Positions 48,273-55,365 of a DNA stretch of 64,000 bases are shown one piece after another. The DNA lies in contig NZ_JABEPE010000012.1 in NCBI RefSeq assembly GCF_026788005.1, forward strand, positions 1 through 64,000, given 5' to 3'. The notes beneath the pieces are model-generated. The model saw only the letters and a list, made by a program, of their open reading frames with translations. It ran no database searches and was not told where the DNA came from. Every line of letters starts with the position of its first letter. Within the stretch, counting starts at the first letter, position 1. Source of the stretch: Alteromonas sp. a30. GTDB lineage: Bacteria > Pseudomonadota > Gammaproteobacteria > Enterobacterales > Alteromonadaceae. The position numbers were made by a program, and so were the translations under genes.

Positions 48273-48596
48273 ATGAAAAAATTACTTTTAGCCACAACAG
48301 CCTTACTTTCATGCTATGCATCTGCCAGCGATTCATTCGACAAAGAGTTAGTTTTTGTTGGCAACCAAGAATTAGCGAACTTCTGTAAAGCCGTTGCCAA
48401 AGACGACGTAAGCTTGCTACGCAGAAGCTTCAGCAATAAAGTGGGCGTGTTCGCAACCAGCAAAGCAGGCGTTTACGAATTACTACTTAACGAAGAAAAC
48501 TTGTCTTGCAACGGCAAAGGTATCAAAGAGTTTTCAAAGGAAAGAAACGCCGACCAAGTATTAAGCTACTTGCAAACCGTTGAACAGGGAATTTAA
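48273..48596 (+). CDS. Small secreted protein, paralogue of the DUF3718-like gene
   Basis: This 107-residue protein has a signal peptide ending near SASA (residue 18). The mature part has LANFCKAVAKDDVSLLRRSF and NLSCNGKGIKEFS. These line up with LANICTIVKNDDKSELRKKL and GISCGGESLIRYA of the gene at 20385-20780, including both Cys residues. It is thus a second, shorter member of the same DUF3718-like family. A GAGG ribosome binding site precedes the ATG and a strong terminator follows, so it is a single-gene unit. The function is unknown. Confidence 0.65.
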   Translation: MKKLLLATTALLSCYASASDSFDKELVFVGNQELANFCKAVAKDDVSLLRRSFSNKVGVFATSKAGVYELLLNEENLSCNGKGIKEFSKERNADQVLSYLQTVEQGI

Positions 48597-48633
48597 TCAA
48601 ACAGGATATTTCTTATGCATCGTGCACAAAGGT

Positions 48634-48667
48634 GCCTGCCCGACGTTTCAGAGGCAGGCTTTTTTGT
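48634..48667 (+). terminator. Intrinsic terminator of the small secreted protein gene
   Basis: GCCTGCC (48634-48640) and GGCAGGC (48653-48659) form a seven-pair GC-rich stem with a 12-base loop, followed by TTTTTTGT. Confidence 0.9.
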
Positions 48668-48894
48668 ATCACGCATCCGCCATTTCATAAAACAAGTGCA
48701 ACCCCATTAGGTAGATATTGATACCTTTAAAAACCTATGATTAAATCCCATCTGCGAGTATTAGGTTTCTAGAATCCACACCCATTCTATTTGCTGTCCC
48801 TTATTTGTTGCTTGCCTAAATAGCCGTGTTTAATTGTCATTCACCCATAGAGATTTATCGCAAACTCGCCGTGGATACTTCCATGTAGGCTCCA

Positions 48895-48914
48895 CAGCCG
48901 CTTCCCTGCGGCTG
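48895..48914. repeat. REP-like hairpin in a GC-richer intergenic patch
   Basis: CAGCCGC (48895-48901), TTCCCT, then GCGGCTG (48908-48914) form a perfect seven-pair hairpin. It lies within a patch (about 48865-49045) that is GC-richer than its surroundings and does not look coding. The rest of 48668-49061 holds nothing else I can name. The phrasing resembles interspersed intergenic repeats of marine gammaproteobacteria, a judgement from memory. No T-run follows, so it is not an intrinsic terminator. Confidence 0.4.
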
Positions 48915-49061
48915 AGGGTTTGCTCCTAATTCTCTAAAGGTGACTGATAGTTTGGAACAGATATTTAGTCGCGCGGAAAGAGCCAGCAGCCAACTGCGTA
49001 TTACGCATTTCCACCAATGCAGCTCCCGCTCCGACACCGCAAATTTGGTTTTTAATAATAA

Positions 49062-49083
49062 ATGGATAACTAGGAATTATGGA
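49062..49083 (+). repeat. 22-bp inverted repeat, left copy (recombination-site candidate)
   Basis: This is identical over 22 bases to the reverse complement of 50723-50744. It contains the ribosome binding site AGGA and the start codon (ATG at 49079) of the following gene. Its core has arms TGGATAA and TTATGGA around the seven-base centre CTAGGAA, with the ATAA...TTAT pattern of Xer-type sites. The flanking sequence differs from that of the other copy immediately outside the 22 bases. Confidence 0.9.
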
Positions 49084-50122
49084 AAGAGCTGTTAGATTAA
49101 GCCCTTCTTCTATCGCCATTCTTTATTGTCTAGTGGCGAGTATTTCCGTTGGCTTAGCCAGTTATTTTGAAGGAACATTGATTGATGATGTAAAGCTTAT
49201 TATCAATGAAAAGGAAGTTATTCAATATGCTTATGCTAAAAACCACTCCACCATCATTAACTTCCTTTTGCTCAATCCTCTCGCTATCTATTTTCTACTA
49301 AAGTCTCAGAGTGGATACGCGCAATCCTATCGTTACTTTAAACACAAATGGGAGCTACCTTACTACCACAGCATAGGGATGGTCGTGATATCCGCTATCG
49401 TCGGAACTGGCTTAATGCACTTCTACTACAAAGGTTTTATTGGAGGTGTCTTCTTCACTGCCGCATTTGAGCCCAATTCGCAAGGAAAAGCCGAAGTGTC
49501 AGTTACGGGGGCACTTATCTTTCTATGGACCTCTCTTTATATGTCATTCTTATGTTTTAGCTCCATAATATATGGACGGTACATTTTGTTTATTCGCGAC
49601 AGAAAAGTTGCAGAATTTGGCATTTCTTTAACGAAAACAGTTCACAGAAGTATTTCAGTAGCCATAGCGCCATGCGTTTATATTATGTACGCACTTACCA
49701 CATTATTTGTTGTTCTTTGTATTTTCATTTTGAGAGATTATGTGCAATTCAACATCGACGAAAGTCGGCGAATTTGGTTGCTTGCCCCTTATTTACTCAT
49801 GGGATTGTGCTCAGCTTTACCCTTTTTTCATTTGCATAACGTAATGACGTTTCAAAAAACAGCAATTTTAAATAAAAGTACCAGTGAAGCTGAGAAGCGT
49901 TTTTTAGATGGTGCTATTTCACCAAATTGGAGTTCTCTAGATTTAGATCGAGTGGTATCAGTTGCTGAACTCATAGAAAAGTCTACTAAGTTTTGCGACA
50001 ACTTGAGAGTTTGGCCAGTTCACTTTCAAACACTAACCATCCCCAATATCAGTTTCGCTATTTCACTACTAACGTTAAGTTATAAAATCGTTTCGCACTT
50101 TTTTGTTACTCAAACAGTATAA
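49079..50122 (+). CDS. Polytopic membrane protein of unknown function, inside the inverted repeats
   Basis: This 347-residue protein has about six membrane segments (around residues 10-29, 60-78, 100-120, 144-168, 195-220 and 232-250). The C-terminal part is soluble, with a last hydrophobic stretch near 325-342. I recognise no family. The start codon and AGGA ribosome binding site lie within the left 22-bp repeat. The left flank lacks an obvious promoter, so the gene is probably weakly expressed or silent in this orientation and also faces antisense transcription from the PAP2 side. Its last 13 bases overlap the PAP2 gene end. Confidence 0.7.
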   Translation: MERAVRLSPSSIAILYCLVASISVGLASYFEGTLIDDVKLIINEKEVIQYAYAKNHSTIINFLLLNPLAIYFLLKSQSGYAQSYRYFKHKWELPYYHSIGMVVISAIVGTGLMHFYYKGFIGGVFFTAAFEPNSQGKAEVSVTGALIFLWTSLYMSFLCFSSIIYGRYILFIRDRKVAEFGISLTKTVHRSISVAIAPCVYIMYALTTLFVVLCIFILRDYVQFNIDESRRIWLLAPYLLMGLCSALPFFHLHNVMTFQKTAILNKSTSEAEKRFLDGAISPNWSSLDLDRVVSVAELIEKSTKFCDNLRVWPVHFQTLTIPNISFAISLLTLSYKIVSHFFVTQTV

Positions 50123-50727
50123 ATACTAAGGTGTAGCACAAACACCAACCAACCTAACAAAGCGCCTGCTGGAATATCTATTAGATAATGTTGCTTGGTA
50201 TAAATTGCACTAACCGCTATGAGCGCAGGCATGACAAGAACCCAAACGCCATCAATAACAAAAGATCCATATACATTATAGATAATGTGTAATGCAGTAA
50301 GCACAGACGTTGCAACATGCATGGATGGAAAACAGTTCCCACCCTTATCAAAGTGATGAACCAAACTCAGAAATCGTTTGGATAACGAGCCTTTCGAATC
50401 ATATTCCCGCCAATGTGGAGGGGTTTTTACTGGAAAGAAGTAAGCGATGGTTAACTGACATAGCAGCAAAATGAGAAAGTTAAGAACCACATAACAAAAC
50501 TGTTTTAGATCGTTAACGGTTAGAACTATCGATGCAATAAAGGGATAGTAGAAAAAAGAATACACCCAAACCCAGCGAGGCCGAAAGGGGATTTTCTCAT
50601 CAAATGATATGAGTAGCTTTTTTGAGGGTTTTAATGGGAACTTCTGAGGAAGAAAATATATTTGATAACCGCCAAGTATCAGGACAATAGTTAAAAAGGT
50701 TGCAACCGTGATGTCCAAAAGCTCCAT
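50110..50727 (-). CDS. PAP2-family membrane phosphatase, inside the inverted repeats
   Basis: This 205-residue membrane protein has the PAP2 phosphatase motifs. GNCFPSMHVATS is the second motif (PSxH) and SAIYTKQHYLIDIPAGALLG the third (His and Asp). A classic first motif, KxxxxxxRP, is not clear; the segment KTPPHWREYDSKGSLSKR may take its place. About six hydrophobic segments suggest an inner-membrane enzyme acting on lipid or isoprenoid phosphates, or inositol-phosphate transfer. The ATG lies inside the right 22-bp repeat, five bases after the recombinase stop, so it is translated from the recombinase transcript. Confidence 0.82.
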   Translation of the reverse strand: MELLDITVATFLTIVLILGGYQIYFLPQKFPLKPSKKLLISFDEKIPFRPRWVWVYSFFYYPFIASIVLTVNDLKQFCYVVLNFLILLLCQLTIAYFFPVKTPPHWREYDSKGSLSKRFLSLVHHFDKGGNCFPSMHVATSVLTALHIIYNVYGSFVIDGVWVLVMPALIAVSAIYTKQHYLIDIPAGALLGWLVFVLHLSIYTV

Positions 50728-50744
50728 AATTCCTAGTTATCCAT
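50723..50744 (-). repeat. 22-bp inverted repeat, right copy (recombination-site candidate)
   Basis: This is identical on the minus strand to 49062-49083. Here the repeat encodes the last three residues (Met-Asp-Asn) and TAG stop of the recombinase, then the AGGA and ATG of the PAP2 gene. A site that joins the end of the recombinase to the start of the next gene lets either inverted gene take the same expression position. Confidence 0.9.
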
Positions 50745-51722
50745 ACTACGAACCCTCCCCCTTACGTTGGCTTGAGATACTTTTTCTTTGAGCTGTTTGT
50801 CGTTAACGTGGGTGTAAATTTCGGTGGTTGATATGCTGCTGTGGCCTAACAGTCGTTGTACGAAGCGAATGTCTAAGCCAGATTCTAATAGCTCACAGGC
50901 GGCGCTGTGTCGCAGCATGTGTGGCGTCACTTTTTGTTTGGTATAAGCATTTTCGGCGTTATCTTTAATAAGTTTTCGGATAAATTGTGTGGAAGCGGCT
51001 TTGCCACGGCTGTTAACTAATAAGTTGTCGGTATCCGGTTCGCAAATGCCGCGCAGTTTTAGGTAAGACTCCACTAAATCGCATATTTCTTCGTCTGGCA
51101 GGAACACATACCGTTCTCGCGCACCTTTGCCTAAAATTTTAATTTTGCGATCATAAATATCAACGCAATTAATGCTGATACCGGACAACTCCCCTACCCG
51201 AATTCCGGTGCTAAGCATCAGCTCTATCGACACCAAAGTAGTTAGCTTGTTAAGGCTTTTCTTGCGCGTCACCAGTTTCGCCAAACGCGAGTAACGGTAA
51301 CTTTGCCGCTTAGTGAGCCCCAAATCCGACTTCGCTTGTACTATCATGGCGTTAAGTTCGTTTGCCGGTACGTTTTTGGGTAAACGTCGCGCACTTTTTA
51401 TGTTGGCTCGGAACTTATGAAACGGATTAATCTCGATCATTTCTTCATGTTCAAGCCACTTAAACATAGCTCGAATACATGCAAGTTTGCGCTTTATGGA
51501 TGAGGGCGCAAGCGATTCGTCAGCAAGATGCTCATGAAATGCTTGTAGCTCAAATTTGGTAATATTCTGGATGGGAAACTGCTTACCAATACACGACATA
51601 AACTGTGTCATATCAATGTTATAAGCTTTCAAAGAATGACGAGAGAGATTTTTGTTTTTACTGCAAATTTGCAGATAATGAGAACAAATACTGCTTAAGG
51701 TGTTCACAACAACTACCAACAA
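50733..51722 (-). CDS. Tyrosine recombinase/integrase (XerC/D-like)
   Basis: This protein of about 329 residues has an N-terminal SAM-like DNA-binding domain (HSLKAYNIDMTQFMSCIGKQ) and a catalytic domain. The active-site residues are Arg in STGIRVGELSGI, a Lys in KILGKGARERYVFLP, His-x-x-Arg in PHMLRHSAACELL, His in VQRLLGHSSISTTEIY, and the nucleophile Tyr in EIYTHV. The start is uncertain: TTG at 51722, or GTG near 51707. Its 3' end forms one copy of the 22-bp inverted repeat, strong circumstantial evidence that the repeat is its substrate. It is not in the context of housekeeping xerC or xerD and no phage genes are nearby. Confidence 0.92.
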   Translation of the reverse strand: MLVVVVNTLSSICSHYLQICSKNKNLSRHSLKAYNIDMTQFMSCIGKQFPIQNITKFELQAFHEHLADESLAPSSIKRKLACIRAMFKWLEHEEMIEINPFHKFRANIKSARRLPKNVPANELNAMIVQAKSDLGLTKRQSYRYSRLAKLVTRKKSLNKLTTLVSIELMLSTGIRVGELSGISINCVDIYDRKIKILGKGARERYVFLPDEEICDLVESYLKLRGICEPDTDNLLVNSRGKAASTQFIRKLIKDNAENAYTKQKVTPHMLRHSAACELLESGLDIRFVQRLLGHSSISTTEIYTHVNDKQLKEKVSQANVRGRVRSMDN

Positions 51723-51753
51723 ATCAAAAACATTATGTTACTGATTTTTAAGC

Positions 51754-51759
51754 AGTATA
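51754..51759 (-). promoter_or_regulatory. Possible -10 element of the recombinase operon
   Basis: TATACT on the minus strand lies 32-37 bases before the TTG start. No good TTGACA stands at 16-18 bases further upstream, so this is a weak call. Confidence 0.25.
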
Positions 51760-51811
51760 GAAATTAAATATCCGAAAATTGTCGTTTATTATTGCCGTTG
51801 TCTATTTGATG

Positions 51812-51868
51812 TATCGCCAGAATATAGATAACCCACCCATTTGGTTATATATTTATCTTCTGGCGATA
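51812..51868. other. 57-bp stem-loop with perfect 11-bp arms upstream of the recombinase
   Basis: TATCGCCAGAA (51812-51822) pairs perfectly with TTCTGGCGATA (51858-51868). Inside, ATAACC and GGTTAT can extend the structure with an asymmetric bulge. It lies between the recombinase start and the end of the gene at 51916-52296. No T-run follows on the minus strand, so it is not a typical intrinsic terminator. It could regulate the recombinase transcript or be an accessory site. Confidence 0.6.
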
Positions 51869-51915
51869 TCGTTATTGCCTGAATCTAAAACGATGCTTCC
51901 ATCATGTCCTCAGTT

Positions 51916-52296
51916 TTAAAACCCTGATTCATAATACATGCGCGACAAATTGGTTGTTTCGTAAGTACCATCATCATACAACACTATTGCCGTGGCCGTT
52001 TTCGGCGAATATGCTGGTAGTGTTACAGTACACTGCGTACCACCACTACAACTACTCGCGCCACCTTGCCATATAACTTGTTGAATAGGTTTAGAAATAT
52101 TCTTCAAGTAAAAACGCCCTGTTGTGCTGTTGCTGAAAGAAAAGTCGAAACCATCACAGTGCGCGGTACCATTTCCTAGGGTATTTCCGCCAGCGCCCGG
52201 TTTAAGGTACACATCACAAACTAAATCGGTGGCAAATGCTTGCGTTGTCATTAATAGCGCAGATGTTAAAGCAAGGTTTTTAAGTGTATTTCTCAT
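51916..52296 (-). CDS. Small secreted protein of unknown function
   Basis: This 126-residue protein has a Sec signal peptide (LALTSALLMTTQAFA, cleavage near residue 22). The mature part is beta-rich with four Cys (LVCDVYL, AHCDGF, SSCSGGTQCTV), probably two disulfides. It resembles other small Cys-containing exported proteins of marine gammaproteobacteria but matches no family I can name. GTG or unusual starts are not needed, as the ATG has a purine-rich sequence upstream. It is a single-gene unit. Confidence 0.65.
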   Translation of the reverse strand: MRNTLKNLALTSALLMTTQAFATDLVCDVYLKPGAGGNTLGNGTAHCDGFDFSFSNSTTGRFYLKNISKPIQQVIWQGGASSCSGGTQCTVTLPAYSPKTATAIVLYDDGTYETTNLSRMYYESGF

Positions 52297-52508
52297 TATT
52301 TACATCCTTCGTTTATTTTCTAGTTAGGTGATTTTTACTTCCATCTCGGAAAATAAGCCTAGAAAATGTAACCAATATTTGACGTATTTATACTTAAACC
52401 CAATTTAAAATATTGATACTTTTTAACCGTAAACGCTGCTTTTCTTGACTCCGAAAGCATTCTCTTTTTTACTGGTAAATTCCTGTTACCGATAACAACA
52501 CATGACCC

Positions 52509-53285
52509 ATGCTTTCACTCTTTAAAACCAAACCTTTGCTAGACGACGGTAGTGCTGAAATCCTTATTAACCTGTTCGTTTGGTGCGCGGAGCATTTTGA
52601 TCACACCTATTTTTTAGCATCCACACGCGTGGTAGAACCAACCGGCGAGTTTTTTCCCGAAAAAGTCAGTAGCATAGAAGAAATGTCACAAACGTTATTC
52701 TCGCGCGTTAAAGAATATGCAGGTTTGTCTCAATGGCCAATTAACCTAGCGCAGCCGAATCAATTACCTTGGCAACAACAATTTCCTTTTTTCCAATTTG
52801 AAGATGCATTGCGCGGGGAAAATGCACAATTGATGGTGCAGCCTCCGCATCCAGTGTTTTTATCTTACAATCCAAATCAAATTAACCAGCCGCAAGATTT
52901 AGTGTCGAGCATGGCAAACGGCTTGGCCTTGGTCATGTTGCATCATGTGGCAAAAAAGCCCTCTGAAGATGCCGACTTAGCCTTGCTTGCCGATGCGCTT
53001 TCCATTTACTTAGGCTTTGGCGTAATGATCACCAATACGGCATATCACTTTCGGGGAAGCTGCGCTTCTTGTTATAACCCTTATGCAAATCGACAAGCGG
53101 CGTTAGCCGAGGATGAATGTGTGTTTTTGCATGCTCTAGTTTGCTATTTCAAACCGGAAGTAGATGGTGCGAAGCATTTAAAACCGCATTTAAAAGCAAT
53201 GTTCAAGCGCGCAAAAAAGCAAATTGAAGATATATTGGTAGACAGCGCGAACCCGCTATTGCTAGCAATGGCCGCAAACGCCTAA
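52509..53285 (+). CDS. Conserved hypothetical protein
   Basis: This 258-residue soluble protein has no signal peptide or membrane segment. A notable segment is FRGSCASCYNPYANRQAALA, with a CxxC pair and conserved-looking Asn/Tyr/Arg residues. The central part (SSMANGLALVMLHHVA) is helical. I do not recognise the family or function. The ribosome binding site is weak. Its last four bases overlap the convergent TM2-domain gene. Confidence 0.7.
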   Translation: MLSLFKTKPLLDDGSAEILINLFVWCAEHFDHTYFLASTRVVEPTGEFFPEKVSSIEEMSQTLFSRVKEYAGLSQWPINLAQPNQLPWQQQFPFFQFEDALRGENAQLMVQPPHPVFLSYNPNQINQPQDLVSSMANGLALVMLHHVAKKPSEDADLALLADALSIYLGFGVMITNTAYHFRGSCASCYNPYANRQAALAEDECVFLHALVCYFKPEVDGAKHLKPHLKAMFKRAKKQIEDILVDSANPLLLAMAANA

Positions 53286-53521
53286 ATGGCTTTTTCTACT
53301 TGTATTGGCTTGTTGTATTTAGCGTCGAACTCTTCTTCGCTCATAAACAAGTACAAAATAAACTCAACTAACGCAACAACGCTGGGGATAAAAGTCCAAA
53401 AGAAGACGAGGTAAATCCATCCCCATAACGTTTGCCCTAAATAAAATTTATGGATACCAAAGCCACCAGCAAGCAACGCAATGGTTGCTGCAACATTCTT
53501 ATTTTTAACTTTGTTGCTCAT
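53282..53521 (-). CDS. TM2-domain membrane protein
   Basis: This 79-residue protein has two membrane helices joined by a short turn: ATIALLAGGFGIHKFYLGQT, then LVFFWTFIPSVVALVEFILY. The GxxGxHxFYLG motif defines the TM2 domain. The C-terminal acidic tail (SEEEFDAKYN) is common in this family. Bacterial TM2 proteins are poorly understood. It converges with the upstream hypothetical gene and is divergent from the KAP-NACHT operon, 275 bases away. Confidence 0.85.
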   Translation of the reverse strand: MSNKVKNKNVAATIALLAGGFGIHKFYLGQTLWGWIYLVFFWTFIPSVVALVEFILYLFMSEEEFDAKYNKPIQVEKAI

Positions 53522-53795
53522 CGTGCTAACTCCTTGCAGATTGGCGTTTAAACCAGTGCATTCGTAACTGAATTTGCATTTAAACTTTCATTTAGATTTG
53601 CAAAGTTGGGCCTTGGATTAGAACACCCAGCCACATACCACGCAAGGCGAAGCTTCGAAGCAAGTTGTAAGGATTTCCTTCTTAAATTTAAGCACAAGCT
53701 TCTATTTTATTTAACCACGGTGGCTGAGCGGTTGACTTTCTATCCATTGCTTGTAAATTTTCCTCTCTTCATTCTGGAAATCACGGAAGACAGCT

Positions 53796-55343
53796 ATGCC
53801 TCAAGACCACTATAAAACGCTTAATGACGCGCCTTATTTAAATGATGACTTTTACTGTCATTTTGTTAATGAGTTGGCACACGAAATTGGGGCTTCTAAA
53901 CCGCCTAAAACACTCGCTATTACAGGTTATTGGGGCAGCGGTAAAACCTCTGCTTTAGCTCAGTTATTTAGAAGGCTAACGGGGAAGCTCCCGGAATCCA
54001 TCAGTAATGGCTGGAACAACCATTCGGGTGCAGAATCAAGTATCGATAGCTTACACACAACCGAACAAGCACCTCCCCTAGAAAATTATATTGGCGTTTG
54101 GTTTGAAGCATGGCGTTATCAGCACGAAGAGCAACCTATCGTCGCTCTGTTGCACGCTATTAAAGAAGAGTTTAGCTGGTTACAAAAGCTGAAAACGTCA
54201 GGTAAAAAAATGCTGGATTTAACCGTGCTCGGTTCCCTTAGTATTTTCGATTCCGCGATTAAAGTCGCAACCAAAACCAGCGGCGACTTAAAAAACATGC
54301 CAAAGCTTGCGGAGAAATACGAAAAGGACAACCTCCTCGCCACGCTACCCACGGATAAAATTCACTTAGCACTAAAAGAAGCCATTGATGCTTTGTTAAG
54401 TTCGCAGAAAAGTGACGCCACGAACAACAAGCCCGCAGATAAACTTCTGATTTTTATCGATGATTTAGACCGCTGCCAACCGCAAGCCGCATTAAAATTG
54501 CTTGAAGGCTTAAAGTTGTATTTGAGTATACCCAACTGCGTTATCGTGATGGCAATTGACCAAGCTCAACTAGAACATGCCATTTCATCCGAATTTGGAG
54601 AGTCACCTCAAAAATACTTTATGGGCGTGGAATATTTAGAAAAATTATGTCAGGACGCGCATCGCCTGCCGTTAATGACGCAGGAAAAAGGCGCAGCACT
54701 GATCAAAACAGAACTAACGCGCTTGTTATCTATCACCGACGGGGATGAAACCAATATTCCATTGCTATCATTGCTTAATGACATGGAAGACATCATTCAC
54801 TCATCTCGCTGCTTACCGGCGAATCCTCGGCGCATTAAAATGATAGTTAATCGGCTAGCACGCCACATTCGCTATGAATTACGCCAATCTAACAACGAAC
54901 AAGCTGATGTGAACGACTCACAGTGGCAACTGAAAATTCGCGGCATGTTGCTGCTGGCTTGCTTGTATGTAAGCTACCGACAAATTTACGAGCAATTAGA
55001 ATGGGATATTGATTTTTACGACGATTTACACAAATTCTCCCTGCCCGACAGCACGTTTTCAGAGGATGAATTAAAACACAGTCCGTTAGAGGGCTTACGC
55101 CAACCTGATGTCAACACTCACCATATCGGAGAACCCCCATCGGATTTATCGGTTTTACGCCCCATGAAAATCATTCAGTCGATGGACGATATAGAAGCGA
55201 AGATACAAAAGGAGCTTGAAAATAGGCGCTTAGAAAACAAAACACCGATTTCAAATAGTGTGATTGCAGAGCGACTGCGTAAGCAACAAAACGATGATTT
55301 TAAAGCGGTGTTAAAGCAGCTTATCCACGCTTATAATGGTTAG
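53796..55343 (+). CDS. KAP-family P-loop NTPase
   Basis: This 515-residue STAND-class NTPase of the KAP family has Walker A ITGYWGSGKTSAL at about residues 42-54, the family-typical VWFEAWRYQHEEQP at about 101-114, and Walker B LLIFIDDLDRCQP at about 217-229. The paired membrane helices often inserted in KAP NTPases are not evident, although LDLTVLGSLSIF is mildly hydrophobic. The C-terminal 200 residues have no recognised domain. GGAAGA precedes the ATG. The NACHT-LRR gene starts 22 bases after the stop, so the two are an operon. KAP NTPases occur in several anti-phage systems, and a defence role is inferred. Confidence 0.88.
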   Translation: MPQDHYKTLNDAPYLNDDFYCHFVNELAHEIGASKPPKTLAITGYWGSGKTSALAQLFRRLTGKLPESISNGWNNHSGAESSIDSLHTTEQAPPLENYIGVWFEAWRYQHEEQPIVALLHAIKEEFSWLQKLKTSGKKMLDLTVLGSLSIFDSAIKVATKTSGDLKNMPKLAEKYEKDNLLATLPTDKIHLALKEAIDALLSSQKSDATNNKPADKLLIFIDDLDRCQPQAALKLLEGLKLYLSIPNCVIVMAIDQAQLEHAISSEFGESPQKYFMGVEYLEKLCQDAHRLPLMTQEKGAALIKTELTRLLSITDGDETNIPLLSLLNDMEDIIHSSRCLPANPRRIKMIVNRLARHIRYELRQSNNEQADVNDSQWQLKIRGMLLLACLYVSYRQIYEQLEWDIDFYDDLHKFSLPDSTFSEDELKHSPLEGLRQPDVNTHHIGEPPSDLSVLRPMKIIQSMDDIEAKIQKELENRRLENKTPISNSVIAERLRKQQNDDFKAVLKQLIHAYNG

Positions 55344-55365
55344 CATAAGTCAGTAGAGTAAGTTC

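Larger units (their letters stand above)
49062..50744. mobile_element. Candidate invertible segment carrying two convergent membrane-protein genes
   Basis: Exact 22-bp inverted repeats bound this 1683-base segment, and a tyrosine recombinase gene ends inside the right copy. The two genes inside face each other with a 13-base overlap of their 3' ends. Each begins with the ATG-GA of its repeat copy. Recombination between the repeats would invert the segment and place the 347-residue protein gene, in place of the PAP2 gene, directly after the recombinase gene with an identical 5-base spacing. In the orientation seen here PAP2 is in the downstream position. Inversion is inferred; the repeats and gene layout are directly seen. 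Confidence 0.65.

Noticed and set aside
53719-53735. A stretch resembling the D-arm of a tRNA-Ser or tRNA-Leu
   Set aside because: Only about 17 bases match. No acceptor stem, anticodon loop or T-arm follows, so it is not a tRNA gene and is probably chance.
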